Shown piece after piece: positions 14,785 to 25,842 of a stretch of 64,000 bases of DNA (position 1 is the stretch's first letter; every line of letters starts with the position of its first letter). The DNA comes from Mytilus californianus. Lineage: Eukaryota; Mollusca; Bivalvia; Mytilida; Mytilidae. Location of the stretch: NCBI RefSeq assembly GCF_021869535.1, contig NW_026262668.1, positions 12,012,348 to 12,076,347 on the forward strand, given 5' to 3'. The notes beneath the pieces are model-generated. The model did not search any database, was not told the origin of the DNA, and saw only the letters and a list, made by a program, of their open reading frames with translations. Both the position numbers and the translations under genes were made by a program.

Positions 14785-17700
14785 GTAGGTTCATTAATAA
14801 ATAAATGCATTGAAAATCAATAGATTGGTAGGAACTTAAATAAATGCCATTGTCAGAAGAAAAAAGAACCATTTACCTTGAGGTAATGATGTCCGAGGAT
14901 TTTAGCATTTATATTTCAATCTTGCATTAATGTATCTGCGTAAAACATTACGGAATTGCAATTTATCACATCAGAAGTGGACTGAACAGAGGTTATACTG
15001 TGAGGTGTCTTAGAATAATTAAATAAATGATAAAATTGAATACATTTGTAGGTTAGAATTATATAATGTAAAATTTCTTTATCTTGTTTAAAGAAATTTG
15101 AACAATTCTTGCCTTTGAATGTGAAATAAGTAAGGTTGTTTCCATTGAAAAAAAGATCAACTGTCGGTTGACATATATTCACCGAATACATATTCTTACT
15201 GAAATAAAGATTTTGTCAGCTAGATATTTACAAAATGCTAATTGAAATAAACGTGACGAAAGATGAGTTTTAAACGCGAGTGGTCATTATTAACCACAGT
15301 CAGTGAAATCGAAACTAAATCTTTTTCAGTTTGAGGGACGCTGTTTTTCTGAAAAAATCGGAAAATTATTTCCTTTAGTTTTTCTTGTATTATAGATGAA
15401 TATTATTTTACTTATCCACTCCTGTTTGTCTTCTGAAATAATAGAATACCAGTTTTACTTGTCGGTATACTGTAACTTAAAATAAACAAACATAACATAT
15501 ATATAGAAAGCATTATTTCACTATCCAATTTTCTTGTTACAATCATTTCGATATTTCGGACTAGTCTGGTTAGTGACTTGCCTTGGATCCTTGCTCACTT
15601 TAGACTCAACACAGTTATTGGGCCAGGATCCGAGTTAGTCACGGGTAAGAGTGAATTCAAAGCAGTTTTCTGACATTAGTTCTTAAACACTAAGCAAATT
15701 AAAACGCATATGTTTTTAAATAAATGAAATCATTATAGTATAAGATATAATTTTCACGTTATAGGTTTATACTGTATAAATTACCAAAAATTTCGGATAG
15801 CAAGAATCCTATCATCCACAATGGCACTGCATTTTATTACATGGACGAAAATACGCCTTATTGGAAACTATCGGACAAGGGGATGATCGAATCAAACCAC
15901 GCTGTTTATTATACTCTACAACAAATATACGACAGCAAAGTAAGTGCATATCCTACACTCATACCACATCTTCTTATTTCTATCTACAGTATACTGCTTA
16001 CCAAAAGTATTCGTGACGTTTGTCTCGCTCTATATATATATATATATATATATATTCTGGACCCAGCAAATATTTCTGCAATGTCATATCCAGGGAAGTA
16101 CTTTATGCATCAGTTATCACTGGCTATCGGTACTTCATGCAACGGAAAAAGCCAGGTTAATTTGCGTGTGGTGTTGTAAGAACTAATCTTACAAATACAA
16201 TATTTACCCGAAGCTGTATTAATTGGTAATGGCATTCCCAGTAAAAGTTCACAAACTTTATTTTTCGTACATTAGTAAAGTAATATCTATAATAGTAATA
16301 CAGTGAAACCTGTCTAAACCGAATCTTGCGTAAACCGAAAACCTGTCTAAACCATACAATGTTCTTAAGTCCAGTCATATCAAATTGTATGTGCTGTCTG
16401 TGAACCTGATTAAACCGAACATCTGACAGAATCGAACAAAATCTTAAGTCTCGAAGAGGTTCGGTTTAGACAGGTTTCACTGTATTAGATGTACAAAACA
16501 CATTACTGGATGTTCTGTTTAATTTTAGTTTGCAATTTTGGTTTAAACAATAAAACAATACATTTAAGTTATTTTCTAATTGTCGACGAGTGCTGTTCAA
16601 ATTCAACTTGGGTTAAGATCTGTCACGGAGTCACACATGTGTCCGGCAGTAGCCTGGCATCATGGCCAAGCCTCCACTTCGCGTCTACCTTTGAGCAGTG
16701 AGCCAGGATCCTAGGCTAGTCCGGTAGCTGCCCCACATGTCTTTAGTAGCTTTCCCTTTCTCGGGTTAATCTCATCTAAATATATATATATATATATATT
16801 CCTACGGCAGAACCGGTATTATAGCCGTTATTAATATTTAGATACTAGTCTTTAAATTCAAAGAGCGTCCAGATCATCAAATGAGCCTTGATTAAAATAC
16901 GTAAATTAGAAAATAACTGACAGTCTTATTTTTTTAGAATGATTCTATTTTTTACATGATGTACAATGACGAACCACCACACACTCGGGGATCTTTGACT
17001 CATGGACACACAAAAGGTATGTACAATGGAGAACCACCTCACACTCGGGGATCATTGACTCATAAGACGCACAAAGGATATGCTCAATAATGAACCACGT
17101 CACACCCGGTGATCATTGACTCATAAGACAGAAAAAGGGTATGTACAATGATGAACCACCTCACACTTGGGGATCCTTGACTCATAAGACGCACAAAGGA
17201 TATGCTCAATAATGAACCACCTCAAACTCGGTGATTATTGACTCATAAGACAGAAAATGGGTATGTACAATGATGAACCACCTCACACTCGGGGATCATT
17301 GCCTCATAAGACATACATACAAAGGATATTTACAATAGTGAACCACTTCACAATCGGGGATCATTGACTCATAAGACACACAAAGGATATGTACAATAAT
17401 GAACCACCTCACACTTGGGGATCCTTGACTCATAAGACGCACAAAGGATATGTACAATAATGAACCACTTCACACTCGGGGATCATTGACTCATAAGACA
17501 CACAAAGGATATGTACAATAATGAACCACCTCACACTTGGGGATCCTTGGCTCATAAGACGCACAAAGGATATGCTCAAAATAAACCACCTCGCATCCGG
17601 TGATCTTTGACTCATAAGACAGAAAAAGGGTATGTACAATGATGAACCACCACAAACTCGGGGATCATTGCCTCATAAGACATACATACAAAGGATATTT

Positions 17701-20700
17701 ACAATAGTGAACCACTTCACACTCGGGGATCATTGACTCATAAGACACACAAAGGATATGTACAATAATGACCAACCTCACACTCGGTGATCATTGACTC
17801 ATTAGACAGAAAAAGGGTATGTACAATGATGAACCACCTCACACTTAGGGATCCTTGACTCATACGACGCACAAAGGATATGTACAATAATGAACCACCT
17901 CACACTTGGAGATCCTTGACTCATAAGACGCACAAAGGATATGCTCAATAATGAACCACCTCACACTCGGTGATCATTGACTTATAAGACAGAAAAAGGG
18001 TATGTACGATGATGAACCACCTCACACTCGGGGATCATTGCCTCATAAGACACACAAAGGATATTTACAATAGTGAACCACTTCACACTCGGGGGTCATT
18101 GACTCATAAGACACACAAAGGATATGTACACTAATGAAACACCTCAGACTCTGGGATTATTGACTCATAAGACACAAAAAGGATATGCTCAATAATGAAC
18201 CACCTCACACTCGGTGATCATTGACTCATAAGACAGAAAAAGGGTATGTACAATAATGAACCACCTCACACTCGGTGATCATTGACTCATAAGACAGAAA
18301 AAGGGTATGTACAATGATGAACCACCACACACTCGGGGATCATTGCCTCATTAGACACACAAAGGATATTTACAATAATGAAACAACTCAGACTCGGAGA
18401 GGATTGACTCATAAGACACACAAAGGGTATGTACAATAATGAACCACCTCACACTCGGGGATCATTGCCTCATAAGAGACAAAAAGGATATGTACAATAA
18501 TTAACCACCTCACACTCGGGGATCCTTGACTCATAAGACACACAAAGGAATGTACAATGATGAACCACCACACTCGGGGATCCTTGACTCATGGACACAC
18601 AAAGGATATGTACAATGATGAACCACCTCACCCTCGGGGACCTTGACTCATGGACACACAAAGGATATGTACAATGATGAACCACCTCACCCTCGGGGAC
18701 CTTGACTCATGGACACACAAATGGTATGTACAATGATGAACCACCTCACCCTCGGGGACCTTGACTCATGGACACACAAAGGGTAAGTACAACGATAAAT
18801 CACCTCACCTTCGGGGACCTTGACGCATGGACACACAAAAGGTATGTACAATGATGAACCACCTCACACTCGAGGATTTTTGACTCATGGACACACAAAA
18901 GGTATGTACAATGATGGACCACCACACATACAGTTGGGGACCTTGACTGACAAAGACTTTTTTGCAGTAAAATCGTCGTTTTTAAATACAATAGTTATTT
19001 TCCAGATTTTTATGGGATTCACGTAAACGCTTATCCGTTCTATTTAAATTTATTAATAAGATAATCTTTATTGTCATATGAACAAATTCATATATATATA
19101 GCAATGCAATCAGTAAATTGAACCTGAATCAGTAATTCAGTCAAGATTTATATATGTAAAAAAACTTGAAAAATTAAGCTGCTATTGTCCTCAGTTCTAA
19201 TGACTGTTTAAAAATAGGCGGTTAGTTTCACATGTTCTGTTGATATAGGGTTTGATTATTTATTTTTTTTTTCGGTCTTCCCATTTTAACTTTATTAATA
19301 GATCCAATTTTAATTTATTATTTATAATACACTCCAAGAGGAAATGCTCCTCGTTTTCAAGAGCATGGCCTAGTTTACATAGTCTATCTCCTCGAGGGAT
19401 TTTAAAATATATCTACCCTTTTCAATTTCAAGATTGTGGTCATTTATACGGGGTTTGGTGAAACACTTTCTTGTAATATAATCGTGGTAGCTTTAGTAAA
19501 ATTATTTATCTTGACCAAGTTTTATATTTTTGTATGAAATAACTTAATTTTTTCATCAAAACTATTTAATCTATTTTCAAATAATTTAATTTTGGATGTA
19601 ACAGGTCCGTTCTGATTGGCTGAAAGTTTTTTGTCTATCAGCTCCAAGACATAATTTTGTCATGTGACCGTGACGTCATCATCGTTTTTTCATGACTTAC
19701 TCCTTAAAAATGGAATTTAGAATTAAATTATAAGGAATGACTGTAATATTTTTTTCTGTCTATTCGAAATAACCTCAAAATGTGGTGCACACTTTTAAAT
19801 AAACCGGGTTATTCAGTGTGCACCACATTTTTTTTTATGTTATTTCTTCATAGACTGAAAAAAAACATTACAGTCATTCCTTAATTAAAATTTTACCACA
19901 TATTCTTATAAATGTTTTGATATAATATCGTCTTAAAAATAATGATAACAATTATTAAACAGGTGCAGTTGGCTTTGACAAAACAGATGGTTTCTGGTTA
20001 GTACACAGCACTCCGAAATTCCCGTATCCCAAATCTGAAGGATACAAATTTCCGAGCAATGGTGATGTATACGGACAAACTTTCCTGTGTGTATCCATGA
20101 ACTATGATTTGTTAGATATTCTTGGTAAGTCTGATGGGGAAAACTTTCCTGTGTGTATCCATGAACTTTGATATGTTAGATATTCTTGGTTAGTCTGATG
20201 GGGAAAACTTTCCTGTATGTATCCATGAACTTGGATATGTTAGATTTTATTAGTAAGTCTGGTGTTTCGATTTACAGAGAGTCAAGACCATCCTTAAACA
20301 ATTATGTAATAAATAATGTATAACAAAAAACAACCAAAATCAAGAAAACTTTTGATTTCAGTGTATAGAATGTATACTTTTGTGTAAAAGGAGATTTGAG
20401 GTTTACGTCAATGAGACAGTAATTAACCCACCTACAAAATAACCAAAAAAGAGATTTTGAGGTCAACGACAGCCTTCAACCATTGTCAAGTTTCTATACA
20501 ATATGTAAAACTATAAATCGCCAAATAGAATAGGGAATGGAAACTTGAATGTGTCAAAGAGATAACAAATCGACCAAAGAGCAGAAAACAGTCCAAGGCC
20601 ACCAATGGATCTTCAACGAATCGAGAAAATTCCGCACCCGGAGGCGGGCTTAAACTGGCCCTTGAACAATAATGTGTACTATTTCAGCGAAATGAACGCC

Positions 20701-23700
20701 ACACCAAACTCCGAAACATACAAGGAATCAAAATTTTTAAAAATCACACAAGTCTAACAAAGGTTAGAGATTCCTGACTTGGCCGACTGGGGCAAAAATG
20801 CGGTGGGGTTAGGTAAACATGTTTTGTGAGATCTCAACCCTCCCCTATACATTTAGCCAATGTGGAATAAAACAAACACAAAGTCTAAAAGAAGGTGTGA
20901 AAAAATAAAGATACAGAAATTATCAAAGATATGCATGACATAAACACCAGATTCTCCATTCAAACATACAGAAACTATCAAAGATATCATGACGTAAACA
21001 CAAAATTCTCCATTTAAACAAAATATTAATAATAGACAAAAGACAAACACTAAAGTGGTTCCTTCAATGAAACCGGCAAAGACACGTGTGGCGGGGTTAA
21101 AAGTTCAGATCTCAACCCTTCTACTTCATAAAAACAAACGGCATATTAAAGTCTAGCTTAAAACTATGAATAAGTGAATTGATATTCATCAAACTGAAAT
21201 GTATTTGTTGTTGCCTATTTTGTTTTACGCTATATGATTTATATATTCAATGATATGTAAAAGTCTAAAGATTTGTGTAACGATACTGATAGTTGCATAA
21301 ATCTTTAGACATTTGTTATTTTTTCTATTTGTGTGGCATCGTCGTTTTTAGACGATCCGGTGCATAGTAAATTTGCTGGTTCGTATACATATACAGATAA
21401 AGATAACAACTATTTTTTCTATTGTAGGCTCAGTGTTTCTGTATTCATACCCAACTGTATATGATTCTCAGCTTCCAAACTCTTACTTCCGAGAAAATCC
21501 AAACATGGTCAGCATTCTGACTGGACGTCAAAATCGTGTGAAGCAAGAACCTTGGTTTGATGAAACTTTATTACTATCCAAGGGTAGACATTATTTCAGA
21601 AGTTTTGCCAAATCAGCGGAATTTCACAAAGGTTAATGTATAATTAGATTCTTTTGTTTCAACAGGCTTTGAAAGATACCTCGAGATCGTTTAGATGTTA
21701 ACCAGGACGATCGAGTTCATTTGTCAAATCTCTAGTTAAAAAGAGGAATAAAATATCTAGTAAAGATATGTTCAGGAGGAGAGAGTAAAGAGAATCACAT
21801 AAATACATTGTACAAATAACAAGTTAATATTGAAGATTTGATATGCGGTAAATGTTTTGCTCATTGTTGAAGGCCGTACTGTGACCTATAGTTGCCAACC
21901 TTCTACCTCATTTGGTCTCTGGTAGAAAGTTGTCTCATTGGCAATCGTACAAATTCAGTATAGATTAATATTTCGATTTCCACATATTGTTTTAGAAATG
22001 TATTGTTAAGGTAGTATTTGAGAATAAAAAAAAAGGTATTTGTACTTTGGCCAAAATTGAGCCTATACCATGCCATTTCCAAAAGTAGAATACATAGTAC
22101 ATGTCATAGAGTTTGTCAAACAACTACAGGTTGCACAACCATCTCTCATCTTTAATAGGTTTGTACAAGGAGAGAACTATATGTGACGAGCAAAAAAAAC
22201 TATATAATAGAAAGTTTTGAAGTAAAATACAAGAAGATGGCTCATATCAAATACTTTTAGACTAAAAAGTGAATACAGATTGAACAAGCGACCAAAAAAA
22301 AACTCAATTAGCCATAACGACATGCTGTAACCTATATGTATATAATTTGTTAGATTTATACGATGGATGGTTATCCTCTCGACTGAAATACGAACTGTTG
22401 GTTGAAACCTGGCAAAATGGAAGAGGCGACATGGGATCAAATTGTACAGTAGGCTATAAGGTATAGTTGACATTAATTATATTTAGGTCACGATAATCTA
22501 AGATCCTTAAATCTAAACTCTATACTAACGTACATACAAAATAGGATAACGCTGAGAATCAACCTTTATAGATGCAGATCCCACACTCATCAGAAAAGAT
22601 AAGACTTTTACGAATCGCTACAATTTTTTCTTATCGGTAAACTCGATGAAAATTAAAAGGTGGCAGCTATATAGTGGTATTTAGTCCCCAAAAATATTAA
22701 TGAAAACCGTGATAAACGTTTGGAGTGTGTACAAGCAACCTGCATGCAACATGGAATCTTGTACATCGTCATCTTTATAGTAAGAATGTTGCACATTGTC
22801 ATCTTTATACAAAGAAAGTTGCACATTGTCACCTTTATACTAAGAACGGTGTACATCCTCACCTTCATATCAAGAATGTTTGTACTTCGTCACCTTCACA
22901 TCAAAAACTTTGAACATCGTCACCTTTATAACTTAAGAATGTTGAACATCGTCACCTTTATAACTTAAGAATGTTGAACATCGTCACCTTTATAACTTAA
23001 GAATGTTGAACATCGTCACCTTTATTATACATCGTCACCTTTATACTAAGTGCGTTGCACATCGTCACCTTTTGTATTAAAACTTTGTACATCGTCAGTT
23101 TTATATTAAAACTTTGTACATTGTCACCTTTATACAAATAATGTTGTTAAGAATGATGTACATCGTCACCTTGATACTAAGAATGTTGTATGTCGTCATC
23201 TATATATTTAAAGAATGTTTTGTTTATCTTCAACAGATGATCCGTTCTTTTACATTATATTCCCAATAAAAGGACATCACGTTCCGCAGTGACACAATGT
23301 TTTTATTATAACTGTACTAATTTTGTTCCAATAATTATGATTTTAGGTATTCAATATCCAGGAGATAACATTCAAAGACACTGAATCGGTACAGTTTGGT
23401 ACTGGAAAGGATCATTCAAAATGGGCAGTATCCCGACCTGGTGGTAACTGGGTTTGTATAGGTGATATCAATAGACAGGTAATAAAAAAGGGAATCTTAT
23501 GAGGATGGTTATATTATCAGGTTGATTAAGATCAACTGCTGTAATAGACTATAGTAGTCTGAACTAGTGTATACATTGTATATATACTTGGTGAATAGAA
23601 ACAAATGAGAAGGCACAAAGAACATTGTCAATGCTGAGCATGAAACTTTGTTGATAAATGTTTTAACACCTTTAACATGTCTAAATGGCTAAAAAGCGCG

Positions 23701-25011
23701 GAAAGTCATTAGTACTAGTTGGATTAATTTGTTTTCTAATTGAATAGAAGTAATTAATTTCAAACTTTCATTCAGTAAAGGTTTATAGATATAAGAAGAT
23801 GTGGTATGGAAGTTGTATAGCAAATATCTCCAGGACACAACTGCTGGTCTGGATCCTTGCAATACAGTGGCTCTTTTCACAAAAAATCCTACGATAAATA
23901 TTGATCGTAAGATATACTGAAATGTTTATGACTTACAAGTATTGTTTCTGTTGTTGAATGTCTGAAAGTACCTAACAGCCACGTTTGCCTATTATCCAGG
24001 ACCCAACACATCGTGTTTCTGCAGTACAGAATAGGACAAACTCTATGATGTCACGTGGCTCATATGAAGGGTGGGTGCTTCTTCAGGGGTCCTGACCCAG
24101 TCCTTCATGTTGTACCATGGTTTGACTACCGAGCTAGTCAGTATTTCTTTTAAGTTTCGATGTCTACTATACGCAACCATTGGTGGTTTTGGAAATAGCT
24201 CCCTACATTTCGCATTGCGAAGTAGTTTTTTATAATGTTTACGCAAAGCTTTATTTATATTTCCTAGTTGTTGTTCCTTAGTGAAATTGTAGTAGTTATT
24301 TCGTAAATCAAGATTAGATAATTCAAATTTTGTGAGATCTAGATAATTTTCAAGTTCAAAGCAAGCAGGTGTTGGTTCATAAAATGATTTCGGTCGGAAC
24401 GGATGCATTTCCCGACTTAATTTTCGTTAAATTATTGCAGGCCTGTCTTTAAGTTACAGTTGCTTTTAGTCACGTGTTATAAAAGAGTGTTCCAATAAAG
24501 AGACCAACACGTACCATAATACTACTATATAGTTGATAGGAAGGTTCGTAATTGATACCTATGTTGTGCATATCTAATTGTTTGTTTTCTTTTTGCAGTA
24601 ATGTTATATGTTATATATTTTATCACATTTATTTGTTTATATATTTCGATTATTTTTACGCAAGGCACTCTGCTATATGAACAAACACACACGCACATAT
24701 ATTAATTTGAATTGCAGAGGAATTCACGATTGGAATGCATGTTAACAGAATGTTAAGTACATTGGCCATTGGTTATGATACCCTGTACAGTCATCAGCTA
24801 GTGTTGATAGTTCAATTTTGCATGTGTATCCCAGACATCCGGATGCAGATTTCATTGATGGACCAACTACCACTTACGTTAGTCTTTTATATTGCAGGAT
24901 ACCCAGTTTAAACGAGGAGGTGGTCAGGTTTGTTTCCAGAACAACAAAGTATGGACAGCTTTCGTGAATCTTGTCACAGACTATGATACGTGTAGTCCTT
25001 TGGATGGATGA
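14690..25011 (+). CDS. DNASE2: Deoxyribonuclease II paralogue A (8 exons, 355 aa)
   Basis: DNase II is a divalent-metal-independent acid endonuclease that leaves 3'-phosphates; it acts in lysosomes or digestive secretions on engulfed or ingested DNA. Exons: 14690-14784, 15765-15939, 16938-17016, 19963-20124, 21428-21631, 22354-22460, 23347-23478 and 24898-25011. They join to a 355-residue open frame, close to the usual ~360. Residues 1-20 form a hydrophobic signal peptide. The two H-x-K half-sites of the phospholipase-D-like fold are at H114-T-K116 (GHTKG) and H297-S-K299 (KDHSKWAV). The conserved LVH131S segment is also present. Sequons at N51 and N91 and in NCT of exon 6 fit a secreted glycoprotein. 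No internal stop was seen, and all junctions have GT/AG. The intron after exon 3 is filled by exon-derived tandem repeats, as is the start of the intron after exon 4. It pairs with paralogue B downstream on the same strand. Confidence 0.92.
14778..14857 (+). repeat. Two-copy duplication across the exon 1 donor of DNase II A
   Basis: TAGATTGGTAGG, the end of exon 1 plus its donor, recurs 43 bp downstream at 14821. Similar following sequence (AATAAATGC) is present in both copies. The second copy has no acceptor and is intronic. Confidence 0.7.
15765..15939 (+). CDS. DNASE2: DNase II A exon 2
   Basis: After acceptor TATAG, the exon completes Trp32 and reads FILYKLPKI..FYYMDENTPYWKL..AVYYTLQQIYDSK. 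It is 175 bp, exactly as in paralogue B, and ends in phase 0 at GTAAGT. A 27-bp DR-A terminal fragment follows about 15 bp into the intron. Confidence 0.92.
16031..16056. repeat. (TA)n microsatellite
   Basis: About 12 TA dinucleotides in intron 2 of DNase II A. A second (TA)n tract lies at 16781-16799. Confidence 0.8.
16301..16482. mobile_element. 182-bp MITE with TA target-site duplication
   Basis: Terminal inverted repeats of 23 bp match perfectly; each starts CAGTGAAACCTGTCTAAACC. TA dinucleotides flank it on both sides (16299-16300, 16483-16484). A CAGT start with a TA target site fits Tc1/mariner-pogo-type MITEs. It has no coding capacity. Confidence 0.85.
16938..17016 (+). CDS. DNASE2: DNase II A exon 3 (first catalytic H-x-K)
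   Basis: Acceptor TTTTTTAG, then NDSIFYMMYNDEPPHTRG and SLTHGHTKG. This carries His114 and Lys116 of the first catalytic motif. Ends in phase 1 at AAAG|GTATGT. The last 58 bases plus the first two intron bases are the founder unit of the array that fills intron 3. Confidence 0.92.
16959..18950 (+). repeat. Exon-3-derived minisatellite, ~33 units of 59-61 bp (some longer)
   Basis: Tandem copies of the 3' part of exon 3 (ATGTACAATGATGAACCACC..ACTCATAAGACACACAAAGG). The exon itself is unit 1. By eye I count about 33 units, mostly 60-61 bp, with a few of 63-66 bp where CATACATA is inserted. Many copies retain a GTATGT-like donor but none has an acceptor. Most carry a CATAAGAC variant. The last six or so (from about 18580) revert to the exon-like CATGGACAC form and have mostly ~59-bp spacing. 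Long antisense reading frames through the array are artefacts of its periodicity. Confidence 0.93.
19270..19475 (-). mobile_element. LINE C-terminal remnant (minus strand)
   Basis: Reading the minus strand gives FTKPRINDHNLEIEKGRY and then, after one frameshift, IPRGDRLCKLGHALENEEHF followed by LLEC. This is the Cys/His tail found downstream of LINE reverse transcriptases. An AATAAAG-containing 3' end lies toward 19050. It is a fossil inside intron 3 of DNase II A. Confidence 0.75.
19722..19892. mobile_element. Foldback (MITE-like) element in intron 3 of DNase II A
   Basis: Long imperfect inverted arms: AAGGAATGACTGTAAT at 19732 pairs with the complement ending at 19882. The inner segments AATGTGGTGCACACT and AGTGTGCACCACATT also pair, around a ~20-base loop. 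Fully stem-like with no coding content. Ends about 70 bp before exon 4. Confidence 0.75.
19963..20124 (+). CDS. DNASE2: DNase II A exon 4
   Basis: Completes Gly117 and reads [20 protein letters not shown], with the conserved LVHS His131, on to TFLCVSMNYDLLDIL(G). It is 162 bp, identical in length to exon 4 of paralogue B, and ends in phase 1 at CTTG|GTAAGT. Confidence 0.92.
20077..20265 (+). repeat. Exon-4-derived triplication, 64-bp unit
   Basis: AAACTTTCCTGTGTGTATCC, within exon 4, recurs at 20141 and 20205, exactly 64 bp apart. Each copy includes the exon end and the donor region (GTAAGT, GTTAGT, then TAGTAAGT). Copies 2 and 3 are intronic. Confidence 0.9.
20500..20860 (+). repeat. Dispersed repeat DR-B copy
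   Basis: Matches, in opposite orientation, 60660-61035. Shared blocks include GGCCACCAATGG, CCAAACTCCGAAACATA, and GTTTTGTGAGATCTCAACCC followed by TCCCCTATA. Probably a non-autonomous transposable element related in layout to DR-A. Confidence 0.75.
21428..21631 (+). CDS. DNASE2: DNase II A exon 5
   Basis: Reads (G)SVFLYSYPTVYDSQLPNSYF..WFDETLLLSKGRHYF..EFHKG, matching exon 5 of B throughout but one codon shorter. Phase 1 in and out; donor GTTAAT. Confidence 0.92.
21840..21955 (-). repeat. Dispersed repeat DR-A terminal fragment
   Basis: GCTCATTGTTGAAGGCCGTA, then GTGACCTATAGTTG, then TTGTCTCATTGGCAATCGTA. This is the reverse-orientation end of DR-A, in intron 5 of DNase II A. Confidence 0.7.
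22354..22460 (+). CDS. DNASE2: DNase II A exon 6
   Basis: Completes Asp239 and reads LYDGWLSSRLKYELLVETWQ followed by NGRGDMGSNCTVGYK. Three residues shorter than exon 6 of B in the variable NGRGDMG segment. Phase 0 end at GTATAG. Shows no exon-derived duplication, unlike its counterpart in B. Confidence 0.9.
22725..23225 (+). repeat. Intron 6 minisatellite, ~15 units of 29-32 bp
   Basis: Tandem units of the form GTTGAACATCGTCACCTTTA with a variable TA(A)CTTAAGAAT end. Three consecutive units around 22912-23010 are identical at 32 bp. No match to a neighbouring exon was seen. Short open frames through it are periodicity artefacts. Confidence 0.88.
23347..23478 (+). CDS. DNASE2: DNase II A exon 7 (second catalytic H-x-K)
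   Basis: Reads VFNIQEITFKDTESVQFG, then [18 protein letters not shown], then [13 protein letters not shown] supplies His297 and Lys299 of the second catalytic half-site. Phase 0 at both ends; donor CAG|GTAATA. Confidence 0.94.
24043..24408 (-). mobile_element. Possible Penelope-like retroelement fragment
   Basis: An open frame of 121 codons on the minus strand, inside intron 7 of DNase II A. Its middle reads RNNYYNFTKEQQLG and later PKPPMVAYSRHRNLKEIL. The PPhhxYxRxRNLKxhL pattern resembles the linker after the reverse transcriptase in Penelope-like elements. The N-terminal RT core and a GIY-YIG domain are not visible here. I am unsure of the family; an unrelated retroelement is possible. 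A host exon is unlikely because it lies antisense within an intron. Confidence 0.45.
24898..25011 (+). CDS. DNASE2: DNase II A exon 8 (C-terminus)
   Basis: Acceptor TTGCAG, then DTQFKRGGGQVCFQNNKVW followed by TAFVNLVTDYDTCSPLDG and TGA. A typical DNase II C-terminus; single copy, unlike exon 8 of B. Confidence 0.93.
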   Translation, partial: DTQFKRGGGQVCFQNNKVWTAFVNLVTDYDTCSPLDG

Positions 25012-25071
25012 AGAATTAAATGATTATATATATCTTGGACGATGAAGTGCATACAATGCGTGTACCGAAGG

Positions 25072-25077
25072 AATAAA
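25072..25077 (+). terminator. Poly(A) signal of DNase II A
   Basis: AATAAA lies 61 bases after the stop codon. Confidence 0.6.
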
Positions 25078-25469
25078 ATATCTATCCAACTGGTCTTACT
25101 TGGTGTTTTGTTTTGATCCTCCCTATATATCGATATATTGTCGAATAATAATTGATTTTTTTCTGTATTGTTTTGACAATGTAAACAATTACAAGTATCC
25201 GAAACTCCAAGGAATACATGACTATTATGTCAGATGGGGCTTATGATGTGTCTATAGATGTATTTTGTTTATTTGTGTCGTTTGGTTGCAGTCTCATTGA
25301 CATATACTAAATAGCTCATTGTAATAGTCCCCAATAGTTTCAGGAGCATATAGTAATCGCTTTGTCTGTGTATTCTTCCGTCCAGATATCCGAAACAAAT
25401 GGTTTCTGGATGATAACTTGAGTATACCTTGCTTGATTTGGATGAAACTTGTACAGATGGAAGGGCACC

Positions 25470-25780
25470 ACTGTTACTCGAAATCATGAGAATAAAAATG
25501 GAAAAATGGTTTCCGGATGATAACTTGAGTTTCCCTCGCTTGATTAAATGAATTTCATACTTGTACAGATCAAAAATACTTTAAAGGGGAAGAAACCATT
25601 TGATGTTTGGGTCAATAGGTCAATGGTTAAGGTCACTGCATGTTACTAGAAATGGTTTCCAGATGGTAGCTTAAGTTTCCCTTGCTTCATTGGAATGTAA
25701 GTTTATAAAATATACAGATATAAGGTAGGGGAAAACAGATTGATTTTGGGGTCAACAGATTAAAGGTCAAGGTAACTTTT
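25470..25780. repeat. Short direct repeats downstream of DNase II A
   Basis: The phrases TGGTTTCCGGATGATAACTT and GAGT(A/T)(T/C)CC(T/C)TGCTTGATT recur two to three times between about 25400 and 25690 as diverged copies. This looks like an old, decayed repeat. No gene was seen between 25080 and 25840. Confidence 0.45.
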
Positions 25781-25842
25781 GATATATTATCCACAAAATA
25801 TATTTGTTTTATTTGAATGTCAAACACCGCCTGTAAGGAACC

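Noticed and set aside
16959-18950. CRISPR array
   Set aside because: Units are contiguous and repeat along their whole length with no unique spacers, and the founder is a eukaryotic coding exon.
17430-18991. Minus-strand frames through the 16.96-18.95 kb array
   Set aside because: Antisense shadows of the exon-3-derived repeat; the sense strand explains the sequence.
22720-22968. Frames through the ~30-bp repeat in intron 6 of DNase II A
   Set aside because: Periodicity artefact of an intronic minisatellite; no match to DNase II exons.
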